From: CANHVK01 sp046304235
Lineage (GTDB): Bacteria > Bacteroidota > Bacteroidia > Flavobacteriales_D > Crocinitomicaceae
Length of the DNA: 19,877 bases
NCBI GenBank assembly: GCA_046304235.1
Contig: JBKCEW010000054.1
Location: 1-19,877 of the forward strand
Direction of reading: 5' to 3'
Of the stretch, positions 7,554-15,132 are shown in pieces. Position 1 is the stretch's first letter. Each line of letters begins with the position of its first letter. Under the pieces are notes generated by a model, which had not been told where the DNA came from, did no database searches, and worked only from the letters and a program-made list of their open reading frames with translations. A program made the position numbers and the translations under genes.

Positions 7554-7561
7554 TAATTTTG
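7554..7561 (+). promoter_or_regulatory. -7 element upstream of mtnD
   Basis: TAATTTTG matches the Bacteroidota -7 consensus exactly and lies 15 nt before the mtnD ATG. The -33 region is T-rich without a clear TTTG, so only half of the promoter is convincing. The predicted leader would be very short. Confidence 0.5.
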
Positions 7562-7576
7562 TGAAAAATCAAGAAT

Positions 7577-8113
7577 ATGGCAGTTTTATCAATACCAGAA
7601 AAAAATATAAGAATTACAGATCCTCAAGAAATTAAAACGTTTTTTAATCAAAGAGGTATCTTTTTTGATCAGTGGCAATGTGATGTTGTTTTTGAAGATA
7701 CGGCAACACCAGAAGAAATTTTAGCTGCTTATGCAAAAGATTTAAATCCTTTTATGGAAAAAGGTGGGTATAAAACAGCAGACGTAATTACAATTAATTC
7801 CTTGACAGAAAATTATGACGTAATACGTACGAAGTTTTTAGCGGAACATACCCATTCTGAAGATGAGATTCGGTTTTTCGTAGATGGTCAAGGTTTGTTT
7901 TGGTTTAATTTAGAAACTGAACCCGTTTTTAATTTATTGTGTGAACGTGGTGATTTAATTTCTGTACCAGAAGGAACAAAACATTGGTTTGATGCAGGAC
8001 CAATGAATCCTTTTGTGAAAGCAATCCGAATTTTTATTGATATGACAGGTTGGGTTCCTCATTACACGGAAAATAACATTCAAACTAAATTTGCGGAAAT
8101 CACTGTTGGTTAA
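7577..8113 (+). CDS. mtnD: Acireductone dioxygenase
   Basis: MtnD catalyses the last oxygen-dependent step of methionine salvage. It converts 1,2-dihydroxy-3-keto-5-methylthiopentene to 2-keto-4-methylthiobutyrate plus formate with Fe(II), or to an off-pathway product with Ni(II). The 178-residue cupin shows the full metal-binding set: H91 and H93 and E97 in AEHTHSEDEIRFFVDG.G, and H136 in VPEGTKHWFD. These align with the ligands of characterised ARD proteins. Length is normal for the family. The protein is soluble and cytoplasmic, with no signal peptide. It is followed by its own terminator, after which mtnC begins, so mtnC need not depend on this promoter. Which metal is bound cannot be told from sequence. 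Confidence 0.96.
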   Translation: MAVLSIPEKNIRITDPQEIKTFFNQRGIFFDQWQCDVVFEDTATPEEILAAYAKDLNPFMEKGGYKTADVITINSLTENYDVIRTKFLAEHTHSEDEIRFFVDGQGLFWFNLETEPVFNLLCERGDLISVPEGTKHWFDAGPMNPFVKAIRIFIDMTGWVPHYTENNIQTKFAEITVG

Positions 8114-8148
8114 ATGAACATGATTTTTCACGTTTAAATAATAGTATG

Positions 8149-8176
8149 ATCCCTCTTAATGAGGGATTTCTTTTTT
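8149..8176 (+). terminator. Terminator after mtnD
   Basis: ATCCCTC and GAGGGAT form a seven-pair stem with loop TTAAT, followed by TTTC and six T residues. It lies 36 nt past the mtnD stop. Its presence here argues against a mtnC start codon at 8146. Confidence 0.8.
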
Positions 8177-8183
8177 ACATTTG
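8176..8183 (+). promoter_or_regulatory. -7 element for mtnC
   Basis: TACATTTG matches TAnnTTTG and begins where the mtnD terminator T-run ends, 16 nt before the mtnC ATG. No TTTG is seen at -33. It suggests separate transcription of mtnC and mtnA after the terminator. Confidence 0.45.
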
Positions 8184-8199
8184 CCTCAAATTTAGTTTC

Positions 8200-8907
8200 A
8201 TGTCAAAACCACAATATATTCTTACGGACATAGAAGGAACAACTACCTCAGTCTCTTTTGTATATGATGTTCTTTTTCCTTATTTCAGAGAAAATATAGA
8301 TAAGGTGAAAGATTTAACCCATTTATCAGAAGTAGTAGAAGTTTTCAAGCAAACAAAGGAAATAGCAAAAATTGAAGGGGTTGATTTAATAACAAATGAA
8401 GAGGTAATAAATCAATTAACTACCTGGAGTTTGGAAGATAAAAAAATCACACCTTTGAAAACATTACAGGGAATTCTTTGGAAAGAGGCGTATGAATCTG
8501 GTTTAATCAAAGGGCATGTATACCAAGATGTAGCAAATGCGCTAGCACTTTGGAAAATAAATAATATTGAATTAGGTGTATTTTCATCCGGTTCGGTTGC
8601 AGCGCAAAAACTGATTTTTGGTTTTTCAGAAGCAGGAGATTTAACTCCATATTTTTCAAATTATTTTGATACAAATACAGGTGGTAAAAGAGAAACTGAA
8701 ACCTATTCCAAAATAGCTTCATTGATTGGCAAAAAACCGAATGATATTCTTTTTCTATCTGATATTGTGGAAGAGTTAGAAGCGGCTGATAATGCTGGTT
8801 TTCAAACGATACAATTAGTAAGACCGGGAACATCTGCAAATTGGCCTCGCACAGCTAAATCATTTTCCGAAATTAATTTAGATGTGATACATCGCGACTT
8901 CAATTAA
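8200..8907 (+). CDS. mtnC: Enolase-phosphatase E1 (2,3-diketo-5-methylthiopentyl-1-phosphate)
   Basis: MtnC is a HAD-superfamily enzyme that enolises and then dephosphorylates diketomethylthiopentyl phosphate, making the acireductone used by MtnD. HAD motifs are visible in this 235-residue product. Motif I is TDIEGTTTS with D10 and E12, the DxEGT form diagnostic of E1. Motif II is SSGS (129-132), followed by TGGKRET with K163 and FLSDIVEELEAADNAG with D188. The frame is open back to 8146, which would add 18 residues, but that stretch overlaps the mtnD terminator. MSKPQYILTDIEG is the family's usual start, so I chose 8200. mtnA follows after 47 nt on the same strand. Assignment is secure. Confidence 0.95.
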   Translation: MSKPQYILTDIEGTTTSVSFVYDVLFPYFRENIDKVKDLTHLSEVVEVFKQTKEIAKIEGVDLITNEEVINQLTTWSLEDKKITPLKTLQGILWKEAYESGLIKGHVYQDVANALALWKINNIELGVFSSGSVAAQKLIFGFSEAGDLTPYFSNYFDTNTGGKRETETYSKIASLIGKKPNDILFLSDIVEELEAADNAGFQTIQLVRPGTSANWPRTAKSFSEINLDVIHRDFN

Positions 8908-8947
8908 TTCATCATTAATCATCAAATATTAATCATTCATCATTAAT
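8908..8947 (+). repeat. Short AT-rich direct repeat between mtnC and mtnA
   Basis: TTCATCATTAAT occurs at 8908-8919 and identically at 8936-8947, with related ATCAT units between. It looks like simple AT-rich spacer sequence rather than a defined site. Confidence 0.5.
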
Positions 8948-8954
8948 ACTCCCT

Positions 8955-10037
8955 ATGTCAAAATTTAGAACAATCTGGACAACAGAAGATAAATATGTTG
9001 AGGTTATCGATCAACGTAAATTGCCACATGAATTTGTGACAGTAAAATTAGAAACCTATAAAGATGCTGAAGTTGCAATCAAAGATATGACCGTTCGTGG
9101 TGCCCCACTTATCGGAGCAACAGCAGCTTATGGTATTTATCTAGCAGTTAGAGAGATGCTAGAAAATCAGTTAGATGGTGGTTTTTTAGACCAAGCGTTT
9201 TCTGATTTAAGAGCTTCAAGACCAACAGCGGTAAATTTATTTTGGGCATTGGATAAAATGCGTGAAGCATTGGATAATGCGGATGATTTTTTGGCTACTG
9301 CTTGGAAAGCTGCTGCTGATATCGTTGAAGAAGATGTAGAAACCTGTCGTATGATTGGTGTTCATGGTTTACCATTAATTGAAGAAATTGCTTCGAGAAA
9401 AAGTGGAGATGTAGTTAATATTTTAACGCATTGTAATGCTGGTATGTTAGGATGTGTAGAGTGGGGAACCATTACTTCACCAATTTATCAGGCGATTCAG
9501 AAAGGTATTAAAGTTCATGTTTGGGTGGACGAAACTAGACCAAGAAATCAAGGTTCTAACTTGACTGCATATGAATTGACACGCCACAATGTTCCGCATA
9601 CACTAATCGTTGATAATGCCGGTGGACATTTAATGCAACACGGTATGGTAGATATGGTAATTGTTGGTACAGATCGCACTACGCGTCAAGGGGATGTGGC
9701 TAATAAAATTGGTACGTATTTAAAAGCATTAGCTGCTTACGATAATAAAATTCCATTTTACGTTGCTTTACCATCGACAACCTTGGATATGACAATCAAT
9801 AATGGACTAACTGAAATTCCAATTGAAGAACGTAATCAAGATGAGGTGCGTTATATGATAGGAAAAGGTAAAAATGGCAACATTGAACCAGTATTGATTT
9901 GTCCAGAAACTACTCCAGCAAGCAATTATGGATTTGATGTAACGCCTGCAAGATTAGTATCGAAAATAATCACAGAAAGAGGTGTTTGTGATGCCTCTGA
10001 AGAAGGTTTGTTAAGCTTATTTCCGGAGTATAAATAA
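8955..10037 (+). CDS. mtnA: Methylthioribose-1-phosphate isomerase
   Basis: MtnA converts 5-methylthioribose-1-phosphate (an aldose) to methylthioribulose-1-phosphate, the entry point of the carbon-skeleton part of methionine salvage. The 360-residue sequence has the signatures of the eIF2B-like isomerase family: MTVRGAPLIGATAAYG (45-60), RPTAVNLFWALD (89-100), ILTHCNAG with C160, and VGTDR with D240, then GDVANKIGTY. C160 and D240 correspond to the catalytic pair known from Bacillus subtilis MtnA. This separates it from eIF2B subunits and ribose-1,5-bisphosphate isomerase. It is the last gene of the mtn cluster and is followed by a terminator. mtnB, needed for the next step, is not in the window. 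Confidence 0.96.
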   Translation: MSKFRTIWTTEDKYVEVIDQRKLPHEFVTVKLETYKDAEVAIKDMTVRGAPLIGATAAYGIYLAVREMLENQLDGGFLDQAFSDLRASRPTAVNLFWALDKMREALDNADDFLATAWKAAADIVEEDVETCRMIGVHGLPLIEEIASRKSGDVVNILTHCNAGMLGCVEWGTITSPIYQAIQKGIKVHVWVDETRPRNQGSNLTAYELTRHNVPHTLIVDNAGGHLMQHGMVDMVIVGTDRTTRQGDVANKIGTYLKALAAYDNKIPFYVALPSTTLDMTINNGLTEIPIEERNQDEVRYMIGKGKNGNIEPVLICPETTPASNYGFDVTPARLVSKIITERGVCDASEEGLLSLFPEYK

Positions 10038-10056
10038 GAAAAATTAGATTCTAGAT

Positions 10057-10083
10057 AAGGAGCATTTTTTGCTCCTTTTTTGT
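10057..10083 (+). terminator. Terminator after mtnA
   Basis: AAGGAGCA and TGCTCCTT form an eight-pair stem around a T-rich loop, followed directly by T residues and TTTG. It ends the mtn cluster 20 nt beyond the mtnA stop. Confidence 0.88.
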
Positions 10084-10115
10084 TTTAATATCTCTCCTTT
10101 TTTCTTAACTTAAAT

Positions 10116-10151
10116 AGTATTCAAATTATTAATATGTTTATATTGAATACT
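10116..10151. promoter_or_regulatory. Inverted repeat in front of the DUF2851 gene
   Basis: AGTATTCAA (10116-10124) and its exact complement TTGAATACT (10143-10151) are separated by 18 AT-rich bases. The second arm ends two nt before the ATG at 10154. Arm centres are about 27 bp apart. It could be an operator for a dimeric regulator or a weak mRNA hairpin covering the start. No T-run follows, so it is not a terminator. Confidence 0.45.
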
Positions 10152-10153
10152 TT

Positions 10154-11410
10154 ATGAAAGAAGAGTGGTTGCATTTTATATGGAAGATGAAACGTCTCCC
10201 AATAAATTTAAAAACAAAAAAGGGAGAGTTAATCGAGATAATCCATCCTGGTTCTCATAACAAAGACAGCGGTCCTGATTTTTTTGAAGCTTCAATACGC
10301 ATTAATAATCTCCTTTGGTCTGGAAATGTCGAAATCCATATTCGTTCGTCAGATTGGTTAAAACACAAACATCAATTCGATGATGCATACAATAATGTGA
10401 TTCTACACGTGGTATATATACACGATATGGAGGTTAGTGTCAATAATGAAATAATTCCTGTGTTAGAGTTAAGCAATTTCATACCAAAAGAAGAACTTGA
10501 TAAAATAGAGATACTCTTTGAAAATCAAAATACGATAGCCTGTGCCTCTCAATGGAATTTTGTCCCAACTATCATTAAACATAAAGAAATTGAATCTGCT
10601 TTTTTTAGAAGACTAGAAAGGAAATCTATTTGTATAGTGAATAGATTATCTGAATTAAATAATGATGTAATGCGATTAAAATTGGAACTTTTAGGGAAAA
10701 TTATCGCTTCTAAAGTGAATGAACTTCCAATGATTGAGCTATTGAGTCGTGTATCAAGTTCAATACTTTTTAGGTTATCTTCAGATCAACGCATTACGTT
10801 GTTATTAGGTATTTCTGGTTTGATTCCAATAGAATCAGAAGATAATTATGTCATCAATTTAAAAAAAGAAGCGGATTATCTCATTCTCAAATACAACTTA
10901 ACAGTGATGAATAGCACTTCATGGATATTTTTTGGTTGTCGTCCTCCAGCTTATCCAACATTACGAATTGTAGTCTTCGCTCTATTAATTGAGGATGATT
11001 TTTTATTAAGAGATTTTGAAAATAAAAAACTCATGTTAGATTGGGTTGAAAATAAAAGACTAGAATTTCCAGATTTTTGGAAAACCAAAACCCACTTCAA
11101 GGACTCAAATAATAAAAAAACAAATAGTCTATCAAAAGAATTAAAAACATTGATTATAACAAACTTTATTATTCCCTTTTCTTTTTGGAAATATTCAACA
11201 TCGAATGAAATTGAATTATTAGAAGAACTAGTTGAACTTGCCAATGAACTTCCTCCAGAAAAAAATGCTAAAGTTCAAAAGTTTAAAAAATTAGGTCAAA
11301 AAACGAAATCAATTTTTGAAACTCAAGGTTTATTGGAATTATTAAACGATTTTTGTGTGAATAAAAGATGTTTAAATTGTCAAATAGGAGTTAAATTATT
11401 AAATTCATGA
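10154..11410 (+). CDS. DUF2851 family protein
   Basis: The 418-residue protein matches the DUF2851 family, common in Bacteroidota and of unknown function. Diagnostic features are EWLHFIWK at the N-terminus, HPGSHNKDSGPDF (31-43) and GNVEIHIRSSDW (57-68). Next come H71-x-H73..D76..Y79 and NVILHVVY, then a C-terminal CxxxxCxxC cluster (C401, C406, C409) before IGVKLL. The dense conserved E, D and H residues in the first 90 positions look like an enzymatic or metal-binding site, which is inference. There is no signal peptide or membrane helix, so it is probably cytoplasmic. Its stop overlaps the next gene's start (ATGA), so the small PspC-domain protein is translationally coupled to it. An inverted repeat lies just upstream. 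Confidence 0.92.
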   Translation: MKEEWLHFIWKMKRLPINLKTKKGELIEIIHPGSHNKDSGPDFFEASIRINNLLWSGNVEIHIRSSDWLKHKHQFDDAYNNVILHVVYIHDMEVSVNNEIIPVLELSNFIPKEELDKIEILFENQNTIACASQWNFVPTIIKHKEIESAFFRRLERKSICIVNRLSELNNDVMRLKLELLGKIIASKVNELPMIELLSRVSSSILFRLSSDQRITLLLGISGLIPIESEDNYVINLKKEADYLILKYNLTVMNSTSWIFFGCRPPAYPTLRIVVFALLIEDDFLLRDFENKKLMLDWVENKRLEFPDFWKTKTHFKDSNNKKTNSLSKELKTLIITNFIIPFSFWKYSTSNEIELLEELVELANELPPEKNAKVQKFKKLGQKTKSIFETQGLLELLNDFCVNKRCLNCQIGVKLLNS

Positions 11411-11643
11411 GAACAATTCAAAAAATAGCTTTTTTCTTCGAATTGAAATCCTATGGTGTCTGTTCTTGGATTGCTCGCAAAATAGGGATCAGTTCTTCTA
11501 AAGTTAGAATTGGATTTATTTACGCTTCGTTTATTGCTTTAGGGTCTCCATTACTGATTTACTTTGCAATGGCTTGGATCCTCGAGCACAAACATTTTTT
11601 TGGATTTAAACGTACAAAAAGACCAACAGTTTGGGAGATATAA
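11407..11643 (+). CDS. Small PspC-domain membrane protein
   Basis: This 78-residue protein resembles a stand-alone PspC domain: an amphipathic N-terminal region (FELKSYGVCSWIARKIGISSSKVRIGFI) leading into one hydrophobic segment at about 37-58, then a basic tail. In PspC-family proteins this module sits in the inner membrane and is linked to envelope-stress responses in some bacteria; the role of these short Bacteroidota versions is not established. Its ATG overlaps the DUF2851 stop by 4 nt, and the potassium channel gene starts 1 nt after its stop. That packing suggests one transcript. Family match is good, function open. Confidence 0.85.
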   Translation: MRTIQKIAFFFELKSYGVCSWIARKIGISSSKVRIGFIYASFIALGSPLLIYFAMAWILEHKHFFGFKRTKRPTVWEI

Positions 11644-11644
11644 T

Positions 11645-12673
11645 ATGTTCGAAACACTAAGGGTATTTAAAAGGGTATATATATTCATAGGGATAATAGT
11701 AGCGATTATCACCCTGGGGACCATTGGATTTATGTTAATAGAAGGTTGGTCTTGGTTTGATGCGTTTTATATGACAATAATTACCACTGCGACAGTTGGG
11801 TTTAAAGAGACGCACGAATTGTCAATGTCGGGGAAACTATTTACTATATTTCTAATTATTACAAGCTTTGGTACTTTTGCTTTGGCCATTTCTTCCATAA
11901 CTAAGTACATTATGGGTGGTGATTACAAAGCGAATTTGAAGCAATACAGGTCGAATAAAAAATTAACGGTTATGGAAAAACATGTAGTTATATGCGGATT
12001 TGGTAGGGTAGGTAAACAAGTTGCAGAAGATTTAATCAGTAAAAAAACACCTGTATTAATCATTGATATCAACGAAGTTGAAATTGAAAAATACAATCAC
12101 CTTCCTGGATATGTATTTCTTGCAGGTGATACCACGAGCGATGAGGTCTTGGCAAAGGCAAAAATTGATAAAGCTCTTGCAGTAATTACCTGTTTACCCA
12201 AAGATGCTGATAACTTGTATGTTGTTCTTTCTGCAAGAGAGTTGAATGAAAAAGTAAAAATAATATCGCGGGCGACTCATTCTACTGCTAGCGCAAAACT
12301 AAAATTAGCTGGTGCAGACAATGTAATAATGCCAGATACTATTGGGGGAACACACATGGCTTCTCTAGTTGCTAATCCAGACGTAGTTGAATTCATGGAT
12401 TCAATTCGTTCTCAAGGAAATGATGGTGTGAATATTGAATCTATTGCATTTAATGAATTACCGATTGAATATCAATTTAAAAAATTAAAGGATCTAAAGG
12501 TCTTAAAAATAAGAAGCGTTACGAATATTACAATAATCGGTTATAAAACACCAAAAGGTGAATATATAATTAACCCAACGGGTGAAGAAGAAATAGTTCC
12601 ACATTCAAAATTGTTTGTACTAGGTACGCCTGATCAAATTCGCCATTTAAATGAATTACTTGAATTGAAGTAA
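11645..12673 (+). CDS. RCK-type potassium channel (two TM plus TrkA-N/TrkA-C)
   Basis: The 342-residue product is built like MthK-type channels. TM1 is at about 11-32, followed by a pore helix and filter TATVGFKE (about 48-55), then TM2 at about 65-89. A cytosolic RCK domain follows, with the nucleotide-binding loop CGFGRVGKQ (from about 117) and acidic end LIIDIN, then a TrkA-C-like domain in the last 80 residues. It should form a tetrameric K+ channel gated by a ligand bound to the RCK ring. The filter reads TVGFK where TVGYG or TVGFG is usual. The frame is open back to 11564, but that would put 27 hydrophilic residues over the PspC gene. The ATG at 11645 gives the normal MFETLRVFKRVYIF start. 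Confidence 0.93.
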   Translation: MFETLRVFKRVYIFIGIIVAIITLGTIGFMLIEGWSWFDAFYMTIITTATVGFKETHELSMSGKLFTIFLIITSFGTFALAISSITKYIMGGDYKANLKQYRSNKKLTVMEKHVVICGFGRVGKQVAEDLISKKTPVLIIDINEVEIEKYNHLPGYVFLAGDTTSDEVLAKAKIDKALAVITCLPKDADNLYVVLSARELNEKVKIISRATHSTASAKLKLAGADNVIMPDTIGGTHMASLVANPDVVEFMDSIRSQGNDGVNIESIAFNELPIEYQFKKLKDLKVLKIRSVTNITIIGYKTPKGEYIINPTGEEEIVPHSKLFVLGTPDQIRHLNELLELK

Positions 12674-12690
12674 CTTTGATAAAAAACTTC

Positions 12691-12698
12691 TATTTTTG
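12691..12698 (+). promoter_or_regulatory. -7 element before the SDR/permease operon
   Basis: TATTTTTG fits TAnnTTTG and lies 18 nt upstream of the ATG at 12717. A TTTG is present upstream but only 12 nt away, closer than the usual 19 or so, so the -33 box is uncertain. Confidence 0.42.
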
Positions 12699-12716
12699 AG
12701 CGTCAAAATTTTATAA

Positions 12717-13610
12717 ATGAAAATTTTAATAACAGGTTCTAATGGTTTATTGGGGCAAAAAATCGTCAAAATTTGTTTAAAAAGAGGGATTGATTTTTTA
12801 GCAACTTCTTCAGGAGATAATAGAAATTCATTATGTCCTAATGAGTTTTACAGATCTATGAATATTACAGATTTAGAAAATATTCAGACTGTTTTTCAAA
12901 ATTATAATCCAACGCATATAATCCATACAGCTGCACTTACAAATGTAGACTACTGTGAGCTAAATCCTGAGGAATGTAATGAGGTTAATGTATTAGCCAC
13001 ACAGAAATTATGGGATGAAGCTCAGAAAATAAATGCTCATTTTCAATTAGTTTCTACCGATTTTATATTTGACGGATTAAAAGGGAATTATAAAGAAACA
13101 GATAAACCATCTGCTGTAAGTATCTATGGGCAATCTAAAGTAGATGCTGAAAATATTTTAATTAATGCTGAAAATGATAATTGGTCTATTGCAAGAACAA
13201 TTATTGTTTATGGAACTGCAAATAATTTATCAAGAACTAATATCGTGCTTTGGTCTATCGATGCATTAACGAAAGGTTCTCCGATGAAAATAATTAATGA
13301 CCAATTTAGAATGCCTACTTGGGCTGAAGATTTAGCTTGGGGCTGTTTGGAAATTTGTAATAGAAATAAAAAAGGTATTTTTCATTTATGCGGACCTGAA
13401 TTAATGGCGGTTAATGAAATAGTTTTTAGAATAGCTAAACACCTTAATAAATCTACTGAAAACGTAGAAATTATCTCTTCTATAACGTTGAATCAGCCTG
13501 CTAAACGTCCACCAAGAACTGGTTTCGACTTATCAAAATCGAAAGCAGAATTAAATTATAATCCAAAAACATTGGAAGAAACAATTGAAATTTTACTAAC
13601 AGAAATATAA
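12717..13610 (+). CDS. SDR family oxidoreductase, dTDP-4-dehydrorhamnose reductase (RmlD)-like
   Basis: The 297-residue protein has an extended-SDR Rossmann fold. The cofactor loop is G7-S-N-G10-L-L-G13, the active-site strand LVSTDFIFDG (111-120), and the catalytic pair YGQSK (Y137, K141). The STD..FDG plus YG.SK combination and the WAEDLAWGCLEI region match RmlD_sub_bind enzymes, which reduce dTDP-4-keto sugars with NAD(P)H. No rmlA, rmlB or rmlC is nearby, so the true substrate is uncertain; stand-alone members in Bacteroidota are annotated only as sugar-nucleotide-binding proteins. An amino-acid permease gene starts 3 nt after its stop, implying co-transcription without an obvious pathway link. 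Confidence 0.85.
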   Translation: MKILITGSNGLLGQKIVKICLKRGIDFLATSSGDNRNSLCPNEFYRSMNITDLENIQTVFQNYNPTHIIHTAALTNVDYCELNPEECNEVNVLATQKLWDEAQKINAHFQLVSTDFIFDGLKGNYKETDKPSAVSIYGQSKVDAENILINAENDNWSIARTIIVYGTANNLSRTNIVLWSIDALTKGSPMKIINDQFRMPTWAEDLAWGCLEICNRNKKGIFHLCGPELMAVNEIVFRIAKHLNKSTENVEIISSITLNQPAKRPPRTGFDLSKSKAELNYNPKTLEETIEILLTEI

Positions 13611-13613
13611 ATC

Positions 13614-15098
13614 ATGTCAAAACTTTGGAGAAAAAAACCAATCAGCGCATTTGAAGCTGATATGAAGAAAAGTGAGCTGAAGCGCGTACTTGGAAAATGG
13701 AGTTTAACAGCAATTGGTGTAGGTGCTATTATAGGAGGTGGAATTTTTGTTTTAACAGGTACAGGAGCTTATTTTCACGCAGGACCTGCATTAGCATTGT
13801 CATTTGTAATAGCTGGTATTGCTTGCGTTTTTGCAGCGTTGTGTTATTCTGAATTTGCAGCAATTCTTCCTGTTGAAGGTTCTGCTTACGCCTATGCATA
13901 TGGTACTATTGGTGAATTTATGGCATGGGTTATTGGATGGGGATTAATACTCGAATATGCAATGGGTTCAATGACAGTTGCAGTCTCTTGGTCAGGTTAT
14001 TTTAATAAGTTGTTAAAAATGTTTGGAATAAAACTTCCTGATTGGCTAACTACAGATCCAAGCAGTTATACGGGTTCAGGTTTTTCCATGAATCTACCTG
14101 CATTTTTAATTGTATTATTAGTTGTTTCAATATTGGTTAGAGGTACTAAAGGTGCTGCTAAAGCAAATAATTTTATTGTGTTATTGAAAGTTGCGGCAGT
14201 ATTATTTGTAATCATTGCTGGTTTATTTTTTATAAACTTGGAAAATTGGTCACCTTTTATTCCTGAAGTTAAAAATATAGTACATGATGGGGTTGCTCAA
14301 AATGCATATGGTGTTCAAGGTATAATTTCAGGAGCAGCGGCTATCTTTTTTGCTTATGTAGGATTTGATGCTGTTTCCACCCAGGCTGGAGAAGCGATTA
14401 ATCCAAAAAAAGATGTTCCATTTGCTATTGTTGCATCACTTTTAATATGTACAGCGCTTTACATACTTGTTTCTCTTGTACTAACAGGTATGATGAATTA
14501 CCAAGATTTTAATCCAGTAGGAAAATATCCGGAAGCTATTAAAGCTCCAGTTGCTTATGCATTTGATATTGCTGGTCAAAAATGGGCTAGTTACGTAATT
14601 ACAATTGCGGCAACAATTGGATTGATATCTGTACTTATGGTAATGATTATGGGACAATCTAGAATTTTTCTTGGTATGGCTAAAGACGGATTAATACCAA
14701 AAGTTTTTGCTGAAATTAATCCTTTGTCAGGTACACCTCGTAGAAATTTAATGTTGTTAGGGATTGTAATTGCTGTTGTTTCAGCTTTTACTCCAATAAA
14801 TAAATTAGCAGATATGACGAGTTTCGGCACATTATTTGCGTTTTTAATGGTATGTATTGCCGTTTGGGTTTTAAGGGTGAAAGAACCTAATTTACCTAGA
14901 ACATTTAAAGTTCCTGCATTGCCTGTAATCGCAGTTTCGGGTATCTTGATTAATATTTATTTGATGTTTAACCTAAGTGTAGATGCTCAGTTACTTTCTT
15001 TAAGTTGGTTGGCAATAGGGGTTGTTATTTATTTTACTTATTCAAGAAGAAAAAGCAAATTAAATGAATTAGATTCTGAAAATAATCAACTCGATTAA
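13614..15098 (+). CDS. APC family amino acid permease (CAT/YfnA-like)
   Basis: The 494-residue protein is highly hydrophobic, with about 12-14 membrane helices. The first helix carries GVGAIIGGGIFVLTG (35-49), the broken-helix substrate site of the amino acid-polyamine-organocation superfamily. It is preceded by an amphipathic cytosolic segment (KKPISAFEADMKKSELKRVLG) typical of the cationic amino acid transporter (CAT)-like branch. YSEFAAILPVEGSAYAYAYGTIGE and FAYVGFDAVSTQAGEAINPKKDVPFAI are also characteristic of that branch. It should import amino acids across the inner membrane by proton symport; the substrate cannot be fixed. The C-terminus is a short charged cytosolic tail. It starts 3 nt after the SDR gene and precedes a second, different APC permease. 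Confidence 0.92.
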   Translation: MSKLWRKKPISAFEADMKKSELKRVLGKWSLTAIGVGAIIGGGIFVLTGTGAYFHAGPALALSFVIAGIACVFAALCYSEFAAILPVEGSAYAYAYGTIGEFMAWVIGWGLILEYAMGSMTVAVSWSGYFNKLLKMFGIKLPDWLTTDPSSYTGSGFSMNLPAFLIVLLVVSILVRGTKGAAKANNFIVLLKVAAVLFVIIAGLFFINLENWSPFIPEVKNIVHDGVAQNAYGVQGIISGAAAIFFAYVGFDAVSTQAGEAINPKKDVPFAIVASLLICTALYILVSLVLTGMMNYQDFNPVGKYPEAIKAPVAYAFDIAGQKWASYVITIAATIGLISVLMVMIMGQSRIFLGMAKDGLIPKVFAEINPLSGTPRRNLMLLGIVIAVVSAFTPINKLADMTSFGTLFAFLMVCIAVWVLRVKEPNLPRTFKVPALPVIAVSGILINIYLMFNLSVDAQLLSLSWLAIGVVIYFTYSRRKSKLNELDSENNQLD

Positions 15099-15132
15099 CA
15101 CTTTTAAATTAAATTCATAATCCATTTGAATT

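Noticed and set aside
8146..8199. N-terminal extension of 18 codons for mtnC
   Set aside because: The stretch overlaps the mtnD terminator and -7 element, and the family starts at MSKPQYILTDIEG.
8507..8839. Minus-strand open frame of 110 codons opposite mtnC
   Set aside because: It is antisense to a gene with intact catalytic motifs, and its composition is not protein-like.
8908..8947. Direct repeats between mtnC and mtnA as a regulatory site
   Set aside because: ATCATTAAT-type simple sequence is common in AT-rich spacers; no symmetry or promoter phasing supports a site.
10951..11244. Minus-strand open frame opposite the DUF2851 gene
   Set aside because: Serine/phenylalanine-rich shadow of an AT-rich gene, with no family match.
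11564..11644. N-terminal extension of 27 codons for the potassium channel
   Set aside because: It overlaps the PspC-domain gene almost entirely and is hydrophilic; the ATG at 11645 gives a normal start.
14591..14830. Minus-strand open frame opposite the first permease
   Set aside because: Shadow of a membrane-protein gene; no start context or family match.
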